A stretch of 64,000 nucleotides of DNA from Halorubrum sp. BOL3-1 (GCF_004114375.1 NZ_CP034692.1:2604001-2668000), one strand, 5' to 3'. Shown: positions 34,083-43,068, counted from the stretch's first letter. Notes: a model not told the origin generated them from the sequence alone. Made by a program: numbers and translations.

Positions 34083-35486
34083 GTGACGCTTCCAGACAGA
34101 TTTCCCGCGGTGTTGGCCGCGGCCGCGATGGGCGTGTACCTGCTCGTCGTCGTCGGCGCGACCACCTCCCTCACGGAGGCGGCGACCGCCTGCGGCGGGT
34201 GGCCCGCCTGCGGAAACGGCGCCGCCCTCCCGGCGTCGACCGAGGGGTGGATCGCCCTCGGTCACCGCGTCATCGCGGTCGCCGTCGGCCTCCTCGTTGC
34301 CCTCTCCGCCGCGCTCGCGTGGCGGGACGGCGCCGACCGCCGGGTCAAGGCCGCGCTCACGGTCGCGCTCGTCGTGTACCCCGCCCAGGCGGGGGTCGGC
34401 GCGCTCGTCGCGCTCGGCGCTCTCCCGGACGCGCTCGGTTCGGCACACCTCGTCCTCGGGGTCGGGATCTTCGGCGCCGTCCTCGCCGCGCTCGCGTGGT
34501 GGTTGGAGACCGAGACCGGCGACCCGGACGATGTACCCGACGATTTCGAGCCGGGGACGGACGACCTTCCGCCGGTCGAGGAGGCGCCCGAACCGGAGAT
34601 CCCGTCCGCGACGGTCCCCCGGCTGAAGGCCACCGCGTCCGCGTACTTCCGGCTCATGAAGCCGCGCCTGATGTGGCTGCTCTGTCTCGTCGCCGCGGCG
34701 TCGATGGCGCTCGCGGGCGGGTCCGGGTTCACCCCCGACGTCGTGGCGGCGACGCTCGCCGGTGGGGCGCTCTCCATCGGCGCCTCCGGGACGTTCAACC
34801 ACGTCCTCGAACGCGACGTGGACAGGCGGATGCAGCGGACCAGCGACCGCCCGCTGGCGACCGACCTCATCCCCGTTCCGCACGCCTTCGCGTTCGGCGG
34901 GTCCCTCACGCTCGTCTCGCTCGGGCTGTTCTGGACGGTGAACCCCCTTACCGCCGCGCTCGGGCTGGTCGCGATCGTGTTTTACAGCGTCGTGTACACG
35001 CTCGTTCTGAAGCCCAACACGGTCCAGAACACCGTTATCGGTGGCGCTGCCGGCGCGCTCCCGGCGCTCATCGGCTGGGCCGCGGTCACCGGCGAGGTCG
35101 GCGGCGGCGGGCTGCTACTCGCAGCGGTGATATTCCTGTGGACGCCCGCGCACTTCTACAACCTCGCGCTGGCGTACAAGGACGACTACGAGCGCGGTGG
35201 GTTCCCGATGATGCCCGTCGTGCGGGGCGAGACGGTCACCCGGCGGCACATCCTCTGGTACCTCGGCGCGACGCTGGTCGCCGCGGTCGCGCTCGCCGCG
35301 GCCGCCGACCCGCTCGGCGCGCTCTACGCCGCCGTCGGAGTCGCCGTCGGGGCCGTCTTCCTCTGGACGGTCGTTCGGCTCCACTACGAGCAGACGGAAG
35401 ACGCCGCGTTCCGCGCGTTCCACGCCTCGAACGCCTACCTCGGCCTGCTCTTGTTCGCGGTCGTGTTCGACGCGCTGGTGGTCTGA
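34083..35486 (+). CDS. ctaB: heme o synthase with N-terminal CtaA-like domain
   Basis: The protein has 467 residues and begins at GTG. Residues 1 to about 145 carry four helices and ACGGWPACGNG, resembling the N-terminal half of heme a synthase CtaA. Residues about 185-467 are a protoheme IX farnesyltransferase: RLMKPRLMWLL, NHVLERDVDRRMQRTSDRPL (the NDxxDxxxD-like prenyltransferase motif) and TPAHFYNLAL are clear. The enzyme farnesylates heme for terminal oxidases in the membrane. The fused form is known in haloarchaea. A TATA-like CATATATG at about 34049 suits the GTG start. It lies 3.5 kb from the ba3 oxidase genes. Confidence 0.9.
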   Translation: MTLPDRFPAVLAAAAMGVYLLVVVGATTSLTEAATACGGWPACGNGAALPASTEGWIALGHRVIAVAVGLLVALSAALAWRDGADRRVKAALTVALVVYPAQAGVGALVALGALPDALGSAHLVLGVGIFGAVLAALAWWLETETGDPDDVPDDFEPGTDDLPPVEEAPEPEIPSATVPRLKATASAYFRLMKPRLMWLLCLVAAASMALAGGSGFTPDVVAATLAGGALSIGASGTFNHVLERDVDRRMQRTSDRPLATDLIPVPHAFAFGGSLTLVSLGLFWTVNPLTAALGLVAIVFYSVVYTLVLKPNTVQNTVIGGAAGALPALIGWAAVTGEVGGGGLLLAAVIFLWTPAHFYNLALAYKDDYERGGFPMMPVVRGETVTRRHILWYLGATLVAAVALAAAADPLGALYAAVGVAVGAVFLWTVVRLHYEQTEDAAFRAFHASNAYLGLLLFAVVFDALVV

Positions 35487-35561
35487 AGGGAATTCCAGTC
35501 GTCTGTGCCGGTACGAGCCGCGACCCACGACTTTAATTCGGCTCGCGTCCGACGATGAATC

Positions 35562-35804
35562 ATGACACGCGTCGAAGTCGAGTACTGCGTCCCTTGTGGC
35601 ATGTTGAACCGCGCGCAGGACGTCTCCGAGGCGATCCTCAAACAGTTCGGCGAAGGCGTCGACGAGGTCGCGCTGGTGACCGGCGACGATGGCGTGTTCG
35701 TCGTCCGCGCCGACGATGAGGTCGTCTTCGACAAGACGGAAGACGAGTACGACGTCGACGCGATCGTGCGAGCCGTCAAGCCGCACGTCGGCGCAGCAGC
35801 GTAG
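35562..35804 (+). CDS. SelW/Rdx-like thioredoxin-fold protein
   Basis: The protein has 80 residues. VEVEYCVPCGMLNRAQDVSE carries a CxxC redox motif (CVPC) right after the first beta strand, as in Rdx proteins related to selenoprotein W, with Cys in place of selenocysteine. The rest (GVFVVRADDEVVFDK) fits the short thioredoxin-like fold. The role is probably thiol redox or metal related; the partner is unknown. A T6 tract follows the stop. Confidence 0.85.
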   Translation: MTRVEVEYCVPCGMLNRAQDVSEAILKQFGEGVDEVALVTGDDGVFVVRADDEVVFDKTEDEYDVDAIVRAVKPHVGAAA

Positions 35805-35814
35805 TACGCGGCCG

Positions 35815-35820
35815 TTTTTT
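35815..35820 (+). terminator. T-tract terminator after the SelW-like gene
   Basis: TTTTTT at 35815-35820 lies 11 bp after the stop codon in GC-rich sequence, the usual archaeal intrinsic termination signal. Confidence 0.5.
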
Positions 35821-35846
35821 CAAGCGGTGTAGCACGGACCGACGAC

Positions 35847-36126
35847 GGACACCGCCGAAGCCCCAGTCGGGAGGCGGGCGCAGGAGACGCAAGGACCACA
35901 GCGAGGGGGCGAAGCGACCGAGCGAGGACCGCAGCGAGCGTGCGCCCGCCTCCCGACCGCCCCTTCGAGTCCCGCCCCGTACCGCTCCGCACAGCATCTC
36001 ACGCCTCCCCAGCCTCGCCGCTCACTTCTTCGCCGGCGCTTCGCGCCACGCCGCTCGCGGCGTCCCTCACGCGTGCTGACTCGCGGCCTGTCGGCCGCTC
36101 GCAGGCACGCGCCACCGCTCGTGTCC
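35847..36126 (+). repeat. interspersed GC-rich noncoding repeat, copy 2
   Basis: The element begins GGACACCGCCGAAGCCCCAG, includes CCCCTTCGAGTCCCGCCCCG with CTCCGCACAGC at 35959-35995 and CACGCCTCCCCAGCCTCG, and ends with GCGTGCTGACTCGCGG and CCGCTCGCAGGCACGCGCC. The same blocks in the same order occur inverted at 14444-14698, and in part at 43998-44194. It fills the 392-bp gap between the SelW-like gene and the copper ATPase; no gene is supported. Confidence 0.75.
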
Positions 36127-36196
36127 TGATACACCGGCTCCAGTCAGTGCTCGGCGCCGTCGCCGCTCGCTTTCGAGCCGAACCGCGCCATCGCGC

Positions 36197-38638
36197 TCAG
36201 TCCTCGTCATAAACGGCGCGGGCGGAATTCGTCACCACGAGGAGGCTGCTCGACGCCATCGCGAGCGCGGCCAAGAGGGGGTTGAGAGTGCCGGACAACG
36301 CCAAGGGGATCGCGACGGCGTTGTAGCAGAACGCCCAGCCGAGGTTCTGTTTCAGCCGGCGGTTCGTCCCGCGCGTGACGGCGAACAGCTCCGGGACCGC
36401 CGAGAGCCGGTCGTCGAGGAGGACGGCGTCGGCGGCGTCGGCGGCCAGGTCGGTCCCGGAAGCGATGGAGACGCCGAGGTCGGCCGCGGCGAGCGCCGGC
36501 GCGTCGTTGCTCCCGTCGCCCACCATCGCGACCGAGCCGTCGGCGCCGAGCCGCCGGACCGTTTCCGCTTTCGCCTCCGGCGGCACCTCGGCGAACACCT
36601 CGTCGACCGCGGGGTGGTCCGCGAACCCCTTCGCGGCCGCGGGCGCGTCGCCGGTGAGCACGACCACCCGGCGTCCGTCCGCGTCGAGGTCGGTGACGAC
36701 CGCCTCCCACCCCTCGCGCACCTCGTCGCCGACGGCGAGGACCCCGCGAACGCGGCCGTCCCACCCGACGTAGATCGGGACGTTCCCCCGGTCGCGGGCG
36801 GCGGTTCCGGCCTCCCGAAGACGGTCGGAGACCGACCAGCCGCGCTCGTCGAAGAGGTCCGGGTGGCCGACGACGACCTCGTCGCCGTCGACGCGCCCGG
36901 CGACCCCGCGGTCGAAGACGTCGACGTCGGTCGCGGAGGGACCGTCTGGCGCGTCGGTACCGCCGAGCTGCTCGGTCTCGCCGCCGGTCGACTCGCCGGC
37001 GGCCGCGGTGCCGCCGTCGGTCGCCGTCCGCTCGTCGACTCGGTCTCGCTCGCCCCCCAGCACCCCCGAGACGATCGCCTCGGCGACCGGGTGGACAGAG
37101 GCGCGCTCCACGGCGGCCGCGCGCTCCCGGACGCGGTCGACCGAGGCCCCCTCCTCGGCGGTCGAGTCGAGCAGCCGCATCTCGCCGTCGGTGAGCGTCC
37201 CGGTCTTGTCGAGGACGACGGTGTCGATGTCGGCGGCCTCCTCGAAGACGGCGTCCGAGACGACGACGATGCCGCGCTCGGCGGCGTCGCGGATCCCGGC
37301 GGCGACCGCGAGCGGGGTCGCCAGCCCCAGCGCGCACGGACACGAGACGATCAGCACCGTCAGCCCGACGAGCGCCGCGTCGATAGGGGCCGAGCCGAGC
37401 GCGAGGGTGGCGGCCGCGCCGACGGCCGCGACCGCGACGACGAGGGGGACGAAGACCGTCGCCAGCCGGTCGACGAGCCGCTGGATCCCGGACCGGGAGC
37501 TCTGGATCTCCCACAGCAGCCGCACGAGCGTGTCGAGGGTGTTCGCCGCGTCCTCGCCCACCTCGACGACGACCGGCGAGTCGGTGACGACGGTCCCGCC
37601 CCGGACCGCGTCGCCCTCGCGTTTCGTCGCCGGCAGCGACTCGCCGGTGATTAGGGCCTCGTCGACCGCGGCCGTCCCCTCGGCGACGGTCCCGTCGAAC
37701 GGCACGCGCTCGCCGGGGCGCACGAGGAGCCGGTCGCCGGGAGCGACGTCGTCGGCCGCGAGGGTCTCGCCAGCCTCGGTTCGCACCGTGCGGTCCTCGG
37801 TCGTCGTCAGGTCGGCGAGCATGCCGGTCGCCCGGCGCTTGATTATCGACTCGTAGTGGTTCCCCGCGGTGACGACCAAGATCACGGCGATGGTCACGTC
37901 GAAGTAGAGGTCGGTCCGCCCGACGAGCAGCGCGAGGGTACTGTACGCGTACGAGCTCCCGGCCGCGAGCGACACCAGCAGATCCATGTTCGGCTGCCGC
38001 GCCCGGAGGCTCACGTACGCGCCGCGCAAGATCGGATAGCCGGTGTAAAACAGCACGATCGAGGCGAAAAGCCAGATCTGCCCGAAGAGGTAGGTTCCCG
38101 ACACCCCGCCCAGATCGAGGATCGGATCGAACCCGAAGTACGTCGGGTACAGGAAGATGACGTACCATAGCATCGCCATCATTCCGAAGAAGCCGCCGCC
38201 GATAAGGAACCGGACGACTGCGTCGTCGCTCTCGCCGTCCGGGTCGGCGCGGTCGCTCGCGGTGTAGCCCGCGACCGAGAGCCGGTCGGGGAGTTCGTCC
38301 GCGCTCACGGCGTCCGGGTCGTAATCGACCCGGATCGTGTCGGTGGCGTAGCTCGCCTCGGCGGCCGCGACGCCGTCCTGCTCGCCCGCCGTCATTTCCA
38401 GGAACGACTCGCAGGTCGCGCAGTGCATCCCGTCGACGTGGTAAAACGCCGTCTCGCCGTCGAACTCGTCGGCCGGCGTCGTGTCCGGCCGCCGCTCGTC
38501 GACCGTGTCGAGGTCCTCGACGTCGTCGAGCGAGCGCGCGACCGCGAGACAGCCGCGGCAGCAGAACTCGCCGTCGACGTCGGGGGCGGTGTGGGGGTCG
38601 TCCCCGACCGGGAGATCACAGAGGGTACACTGAGTCAT
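36197..38638 (-). CDS. copper-translocating P1B-type ATPase, CcoI/FixI-like
   Basis: The protein has 813 residues. The N-terminus has a Cys cluster (Cys4, Cys7, Cys26, Cys27, Cys30) as in CcoI/FixI-type ATPases, followed by a heavy-metal domain with GMHCATC (Cys73, Cys76). Eight helices, the translocation motif SCPCALG, the phosphorylation site DKTGTLTDG and GDGSNDAPALA complete the pump. CcoI-type pumps export copper slowly to supply terminal oxidases rather than to detoxify. The gene follows the small ba3 oxidase subunit on the same strand at 76 bp, which supports that role by inference. An acidic insertion of about 50 residues lies in the nucleotide-binding domain. The start at 38638 gives the conserved Cys N-terminus. 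Confidence 0.9.
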   Translation of the reverse strand: MTQCTLCDLPVGDDPHTAPDVDGEFCCRGCLAVARSLDDVEDLDTVDERRPDTTPADEFDGETAFYHVDGMHCATCESFLEMTAGEQDGVAAAEASYATDTIRVDYDPDAVSADELPDRLSVAGYTASDRADPDGESDDAVVRFLIGGGFFGMMAMLWYVIFLYPTYFGFDPILDLGGVSGTYLFGQIWLFASIVLFYTGYPILRGAYVSLRARQPNMDLLVSLAAGSSYAYSTLALLVGRTDLYFDVTIAVILVVTAGNHYESIIKRRATGMLADLTTTEDRTVRTEAGETLAADDVAPGDRLLVRPGERVPFDGTVAEGTAAVDEALITGESLPATKREGDAVRGGTVVTDSPVVVEVGEDAANTLDTLVRLLWEIQSSRSGIQRLVDRLATVFVPLVVAVAAVGAAATLALGSAPIDAALVGLTVLIVSCPCALGLATPLAVAAGIRDAAERGIVVVSDAVFEEAADIDTVVLDKTGTLTDGEMRLLDSTAEEGASVDRVRERAAAVERASVHPVAEAIVSGVLGGERDRVDERTATDGGTAAAGESTGGETEQLGGTDAPDGPSATDVDVFDRGVAGRVDGDEVVVGHPDLFDERGWSVSDRLREAGTAARDRGNVPIYVGWDGRVRGVLAVGDEVREGWEAVVTDLDADGRRVVVLTGDAPAAAKGFADHPAVDEVFAEVPPEAKAETVRRLGADGSVAMVGDGSNDAPALAAADLGVSIASGTDLAADAADAVLLDDRLSAVPELFAVTRGTNRRLKQNLGWAFCYNAVAIPLALSGTLNPLLAALAMASSSLLVVTNSARAVYDED

Positions 38639-38714
38639 GCGTGGTCGGCTCCGGCGTTTCGAACGGGCGGTCCAGGGAGCGAGTCTTCCGGGCCCGTCGG
38701 TACGTTCGGGTCGG

Positions 38715-38918
38715 TTACGCGTGTTCGGGGTCGCTCGCGTCGTCGCCGCCGAACCCCGGCAGACTCCCCCCGGTCGCGATCCGGAGGCTGGCCCAGATGA
38801 GAAGCACGTTGACGAGAGTGATCGCGACGAACATCTCCGATCGGTCCGCGATGAATACCGCCGCTGGAACGAGTCCACCGAGGATCAGGAGTACCGCTTG
38901 CTGGATCGAGAAGGCCAT
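38715..38918 (-). CDS. small membrane protein, probable ba3 oxidase-associated subunit
   Basis: The protein has 67 residues with two helices (MAFSIQQAVLLILGGLVPAA and EMFVAITLVNVLLIWASLRI) and a polar tail. Similar short proteins are found beside haloarchaeal ba3-type oxidase genes. It is divergent from the oxidase operon, sharing a 97-bp promoter region, and lies upstream of the copper ATPase on the same strand. The start at 38918 is set by the TATA box at 38943-38950. Confidence 0.65.
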   Translation of the reverse strand: MAFSIQQAVLLILGGLVPAAVFIADRSEMFVAITLVNVLLIWASLRIATGGSLPGFGGDDASDPEHA

Positions 38919-38942
38919 GAGAACTCTAACACCGCCGTAGGA

Positions 38943-38992
38943 ATATATAACACCCGTGTTTTCAGGCTCCGGGAACGGATGAGAGTTATATG
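38943..38992. promoter_or_regulatory. divergent promoter pair of the oxidase region
   Basis: ATATATAA (38943-38950) lies 25-32 bp from the minus-strand start at 38918, and GTTATATG (38985-38992) lies 24-31 bp from the plus-strand start at 39016. Both spacings fit leaderless transcripts. The related AACTCTAAC (38922-38930) and GAGAGTTATA (38981-38990) flank the pair roughly symmetrically, which may hint at a shared regulator. Confidence 0.6.
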
Positions 38993-39015
38993 CGTTTGAC
39001 TTGGTAAGAATCTCT

Positions 39016-39192
39016 ATGGGTAGCAACGAGACCGCACACGCGTCGCCCGACGATGTGAGCGGCGACACGGAGGAGTTCGACCCGATCGGGACGCTCACCC
39101 TCATCGGGATCTACTTCGTAATCTTAGTGCTTTCGTGGGTGTACATCTACTACATCGAGTTCCTCGGCCGCGATCTGATCATCGTGGGGTGA
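39016..39192 (+). CDS. cbaD: ba3-type oxidase small subunit, CbaD/IIa-like
   Basis: The protein has 58 residues: a polar, acidic start and one long helix (LTLIGIYFVILVLSWVYIYY) ending in a short tail. This is the layout of subunit IIa of ba3-type cytochrome oxidases, which stabilises subunit II. It is followed after 7 bp by the subunit II gene. The ATG at 39016 fits the TATA position. Confidence 0.8.
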   Translation: MGSNETAHASPDDVSGDTEEFDPIGTLTLIGIYFVILVLSWVYIYYIEFLGRDLIIVG

Positions 39193-39199
39193 CCGACGC

Positions 39200-39715
39200 A
39201 TGCACATTCACAGCTACGAGAAAATCTGGCTGACCGCGTCGGTACTACTGATACTGTTCCTGCTCGGGTCGGTCACCTACGGCGCCGTCGGTCCCGGCGT
39301 CGAGATGGTCGCCGCGGACGAGGACCCGATCGACCCCGGCGGGCTCGACGAGGACGAGCGGTTCTCTGAGCCGCGCGTCGAACAGGTGGGCGAGAACGAG
39401 TACGCGGCCTACGTCGTCGCCCGCCAGTTCGGGTTCCAGCCCGATCCGATCGTGGTGCCGGAAAACAGCACGGTGACGTTCTACGTCACTTCCGCGGACG
39501 TGATCCACGGGTTCGAGGTCGCCGGGACGAACGCGAACACGATGGTCGTCCCCGGCGAGGTCTCGGATATCACCGTCGAGACGGACGAACCACAGGAGTA
39601 CGGCCTTCTCTGTAACGAATACTGCGGGGCCGGACACCACGTGATGGAAGGGAAAGTACACGTGGTGAGCCAAGCCGATTTCGAGGAGCGCCAGAGCGGA
39701 GGTGACGGCGAATGA
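39200..39715 (+). CDS. cbaB: cytochrome c oxidase subunit II, ba3 type
   Basis: The protein has 171 residues. One N-terminal helix (about 9-30) anchors a CuA cupredoxin domain. Ligands are visible in SADVIHGFEV (His) and in LCNEYCGAGHHVM (two Cys, Glu, His and Met). It receives electrons from a small copper protein outside the membrane and passes them to subunit I. The single helix is typical of the ba3 (B) family. It overlaps the subunit I start by four bases. Confidence 0.95.
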   Translation: MHIHSYEKIWLTASVLLILFLLGSVTYGAVGPGVEMVAADEDPIDPGGLDEDERFSEPRVEQVGENEYAAYVVARQFGFQPDPIVVPENSTVTFYVTSADVIHGFEVAGTNANTMVVPGEVSDITVETDEPQEYGLLCNEYCGAGHHVMEGKVHVVSQADFEERQSGGDGE

Positions 39716-41502
39716 GCGAGGCCATCGAGAGCGAACGGACGTTCGTCGACAAGTTCCCCGAGGAGGCGCGGATCGTCCGCTCCGCATTTTTGGGTTCGTT
39801 CTTCGCGTTGTTCCTCGGTGCGATATTCGGGATCATCCAAACGCTTCATCGCACCGACGTGGCCCGGATTATCCCTTCGACCGACTACTACACCGTTCTC
39901 ACCGCACACGGCGTGTTCCTCGTGATCAGCTTCACGATCTTCTTCCTCGTCGGACTGTTCACGTGGGCGTTGGTGCGTAGCCTCGATCGACCCCTGTTGA
40001 ACACCAGAATCACGTGGACGTGGTACATCATCATGGCTGCCGGGATGACGATGACCGGCGTGTCGATCCTCGCCGGGTTCGTCGACTCCATCGACATGAG
40101 CGCCGATGTCCTCTATACGTTCTACGCGCCGCTACAGGCGCATCCGCTGTTTTACACGGGACTCGCGGTCTTCATCGTCGGCTCGTGGATCGCTGGCGCC
40201 GACTGGTTCCGGACGTTCCTCGCGTGGAAGCGCGAGCACCCCGACGAGCGGATCCCGCTCCAGACGTTCATGGTGTTGACGACGATGGCGATGTGGTACA
40301 TCGCGTCGTCGGCCGTGGCGGCGTCGGTGCTCATCTTCCTCTTACCGTGGTCGCTCGGGTTCATCGAGCAGGTGAACCCGACGCTGACCCGGACGCTGTT
40401 CTGGTTCTTCGGTCACCCGGTTGTCTACTTCTGGTTGATGCCGGCGTACCTGCTGTGGTATACCGTCCTCCCGAAGATCGCGGGGGGACGCCTGTTCAGC
40501 GACCCGCTCGCACGTGTCGTGTTCGTGCTGTTCCTCCTGCTTTCGACTCCCGTCGGGATCCACCACCAGTACCTCGACCCGGGGATCGCGGAGGGGTTCA
40601 AATTCATCTCGATGACGAACACGATGTTCCTGCTGTTGCCGAGCCTGCTCACCGCGTTCACGGTCGTGGCGAGCGTCGAGTACGGAGCCCGCCAGCGCGG
40701 CGGAACCGGGCTTCTCGGCTGGCTCACTGAGCTCCCCTGGCGGAAGCCCGAGTTCACCGGCATGATGCTCGCCGGACTGATGTTCGCCGCCGGCGGGTTC
40801 TCCGGGATGGTGAACGCCGGGATGAACATCAACTACCTGATCCACAACACGATCTGGGTCCCCGGTCACTTCCACCTCACCGTGGGGACCGCGGTCGCGC
40901 TCACGTTCATGGCCGCCACCTACTGGATCTGGCCACAGATCTCGAACAAGCCGATCTACAGCCGGACGATCGGGTTGGTGCAGGTCGTCGTCTGGTTCGT
41001 CGGCATGGCGCTGATGTCGAACGCGATGCACGCGCAGGGGATCATGGGCGTGCCGCGCCGGACCGCCGAACCCGAGTACTCCGGGTTCGACTACCCGACG
41101 ATGTTCGGCGGGTTCGAGGAGCTGAACGTCCAGATCGCGATCGGCGGGACGCTGCTTTTCGTCTCCACGATCCTCTTCCTCGGAAACCTCGTACTCACGA
41201 TGGGGAACCCGAAGGTGTCCGGACTCGCCCAGGAGCTGCCGCCGGCGCTGTCCGGCCCGGACGACGCGCCGCGGGTGCTCGACAGCCTCCGCCTGTGGGT
41301 CGGGATCGCGCTGGTCTTGGTCGTCCTCGCGTACGCGCTCCCGCTCGCAGCGATCATCAACCGCGGCGGCCTGCTCGGCCCGGGCGTCGGCACGTACCCG
41401 GTGTGGCTCGCGCCGCTGTTCGACGCGTTTGCGGACGCCGCAGCGCCGCTGATCGGCGCGGTCGGTGACGCCGCCGCCTCGCTCGTCGAGGTGACCCGAT
41501 GA
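39712..41502 (+). CDS. cbaA: cytochrome c oxidase subunit I, ba3 type
   Basis: The protein has 596 residues with about 13 helices. It reduces oxygen at the heme-CuB centre and pumps protons. Ligand motifs are TAHGVFLVI (low-spin heme His), FGHPVVYFW (CuB His with cross-linked Tyr), STPVGIHHQY (CuB His pair) and WVPGHFHLTVG (heme His pair). The sequence lacks the D-channel motif of A-type oxidases, as in the B family. The operon order cbaD-cbaB-cbaA-cbaE matches other haloarchaea. Confidence 0.95.
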   Translation: MSEAIESERTFVDKFPEEARIVRSAFLGSFFALFLGAIFGIIQTLHRTDVARIIPSTDYYTVLTAHGVFLVISFTIFFLVGLFTWALVRSLDRPLLNTRITWTWYIIMAAGMTMTGVSILAGFVDSIDMSADVLYTFYAPLQAHPLFYTGLAVFIVGSWIAGADWFRTFLAWKREHPDERIPLQTFMVLTTMAMWYIASSAVAASVLIFLLPWSLGFIEQVNPTLTRTLFWFFGHPVVYFWLMPAYLLWYTVLPKIAGGRLFSDPLARVVFVLFLLLSTPVGIHHQYLDPGIAEGFKFISMTNTMFLLLPSLLTAFTVVASVEYGARQRGGTGLLGWLTELPWRKPEFTGMMLAGLMFAAGGFSGMVNAGMNINYLIHNTIWVPGHFHLTVGTAVALTFMAATYWIWPQISNKPIYSRTIGLVQVVVWFVGMALMSNAMHAQGIMGVPRRTAEPEYSGFDYPTMFGGFEELNVQIAIGGTLLFVSTILFLGNLVLTMGNPKVSGLAQELPPALSGPDDAPRVLDSLRLWVGIALVLVVLAYALPLAAIINRGGLLGPGVGTYPVWLAPLFDAFADAAAPLIGAVGDAAASLVEVTR

Positions 41503-41714
41503 ACGTCGACATCAGCCGCGGGGGACTGCTCGTGACGCTCGCGGTCTTCGGCGTGATCGTCTACGAGTTCCGGACGGTGCTGGACTTCGTCGGGGTCGAA
41601 CTGCCGCTGATCCCGTACATGGCCGCCGTCTTCGTCCTCGCCGGACTCGCGGTGTGGTTCGTCACCCTGAACGGCGGGTGGCGGACCGAGCCGGAAGGCG
41701 ACGACCCGGCGTAG
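41499..41714 (+). CDS. cbaE: CbaE-like small membrane protein
   Basis: The protein has 71 residues with two helices (about 8-26 and 36-57) and an acidic tail. Its ATG overlaps the stop of the subunit I gene (ATGA), so it is the last gene of the ba3 operon. The name follows its position in haloarchaeal cba operons; its role in the complex is not established. Confidence 0.7.
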   Translation: MNVDISRGGLLVTLAVFGVIVYEFRTVLDFVGVELPLIPYMAAVFVLAGLAVWFVTLNGGWRTEPEGDDPA

Positions 41715-41809
41715 CGGTCTCGGTCCGCGTCTCCGCGTTCGTTCGTTTTCTGCTTCCTCGGCCTTCTCGCGACCGCGACAGTTATGTCTGCGCAACGCAA
41801 GACAGTTGT

Positions 41810-42061
41810 ATGGACGGGACACGCGTCACGGTTCGGTGTCGCGACTGTTCGCTCGCGGCGACCCACGACAGGCTCCGCGACGCCCGAACCGCCGTGGACG
41901 ACCACGAGTCGACGACCGGTCACGAGGTCGAGTGGACCATCGAATCGATCGATTCTGGCGTCTCACAGGCCGGTGCCGACGCTGGCGTCTGCGGCCGTCC
42001 CGAGTGCGCGAACGAGGAGTCTCCCCTCGTCGACCCGGGGCCGTTGGAACCGGACTCGTAG
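41810..42061 (+). CDS. small Cys/His haloarchaeal protein, zinc-binding candidate
   Basis: The protein has 83 residues. VRCRDCSLAATHDRL near the start and DDHESTTGHEVEW, followed by GVCGRPECA, provide two CxxC/CxxxxC groups and several His, a likely zinc site. The middle pattern RDCS...A..DHE..TGHEVEW is seen in small haloarchaeal proteins of unknown function. It lies alone between the oxidase operon and a thioredoxin-like gene. Confidence 0.65.
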   Translation: MDGTRVTVRCRDCSLAATHDRLRDARTAVDDHESTTGHEVEWTIESIDSGVSQAGADAGVCGRPECANEESPLVDPGPLEPDS

Positions 42062-42130
42062 CCGGGAGCGACTGCGATCCGGCCGACCGTCAAGGCGAGG
42101 GTTTATTTCCAGCCACGCCCGATAATGCGT

Positions 42131-42529
42131 ATGGAATCCAATACTGCTTCCGGAAGCGACGGCGCCCTCAGCGGTTCGGACGCGGGCCGGTCGGCAGCGT
42201 CGTCTCGCCCGACCTCCTTGGCCGACGCGGACGCCCTCGACGCGTTCGTTGCCGACGCGGACGCTGCGCTCCTGATGTTCTACACCGATGGCTGCGGGAT
42301 CTGCGCGAGCATGGAACCGGTGGTGGGCAACGTCGCCCGCGGCGTCGAGGCGGACGTGTCGGTCGGGCTGGTAAACCCCCGCGACGACGCGCCGCTCGTC
42401 GAGCGGTTCGACGTGCGGAGCGTCCCGCTGTTCGTCCTCTTCGTCGACGGCGAACCGGTCGCGCGGCGCGCGGAGGGGTTCGTCCCGGGCGACGAGCTGG
42501 CGGCGTGGGTCGACGAGCACGCGGCGTGA
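42131..42529 (+). CDS. thioredoxin family protein, CGIC active site
   Basis: The protein has 132 residues. The active site is FYTDGCGICASMEPV (CxxC as CGIC), with the cis-Pro segment RSVPLFVLFVDGE about 50 residues later. It should work as a cytoplasmic thiol-disulfide reductant. About 30 polar residues precede the fold. The ATG at 42131 lies about 25-30 bp after GTTTATTT (42102-42109); the ATG at 42125 is a close alternative. It lies upstream of the NifU-like gene. Confidence 0.85.
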   Translation: MESNTASGSDGALSGSDAGRSAASSRPTSLADADALDAFVADADAALLMFYTDGCGICASMEPVVGNVARGVEADVSVGLVNPRDDAPLVERFDVRSVPLFVLFVDGEPVARRAEGFVPGDELAAWVDEHAA

Positions 42530-42636
42530 GCCGACGGTGAGTCGGCCGACGGCGACGGGGTAAACTGTCGCCGGTTACGGTCGGCGTTCGAGCCGACGGA
42601 ACCCTTTTGAGCCGGAGCGGCCTATCCGAAGGCAGT

Positions 42637-43068
42637 ATGGGACTGGGCTCGGACATGTACCGACAGCAGATTCTCGACCACTACAAGAACCCGCGTAACT
42701 ACGGGGAACTCGAGGATCCGGACTTCACGCACGTCGGTGAGAACCCCTCGTGTGGCGACACGATCCGGATGGACGTCCAGCTCGACGACGCCGGGGAGAC
42801 CGTCGAGGCGGTGCGGTTCACCGGCGACGGCTGCGCCATCTCGATGGCCTCCGCGAGCATGCTCTCCGAGCGGCTCCACGGGATGGCCGTCGACGAACTC
42901 GACGCGCTCGACACCGACGACGTTACCGAGATGCTCGGCGTCGACATCTCCCCGATGCGCGTGAAGTGCGCGGTGCTGGGCCGGCAGGTCGCACAGGACG
43001 GCGCGAAGATCCACCGCGGCGAACTCGACCCCGACGACCCCGACGACCGCACGGTACCCGAAGAGTAG
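42637..43068 (+). CDS. iron-sulfur cluster scaffold, SufU/NifU-N type
   Basis: The protein has 143 residues. MYRQQILDHYKNPRNYGEL is the standard start of IscU/SufU scaffolds. The three cluster-ligand Cys are in NPSCGD, TGDGCAIS and MRVKCAVLG. It receives sulfur from a SufS-type desulfurase and builds Fe-S clusters. No suf genes are adjacent. The ATG at 42637 adds six residues before the conserved start. Confidence 0.9.
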   Translation: MGLGSDMYRQQILDHYKNPRNYGELEDPDFTHVGENPSCGDTIRMDVQLDDAGETVEAVRFTGDGCAISMASASMLSERLHGMAVDELDALDTDDVTEMLGVDISPMRVKCAVLGRQVAQDGAKIHRGELDPDDPDDRTVPEE

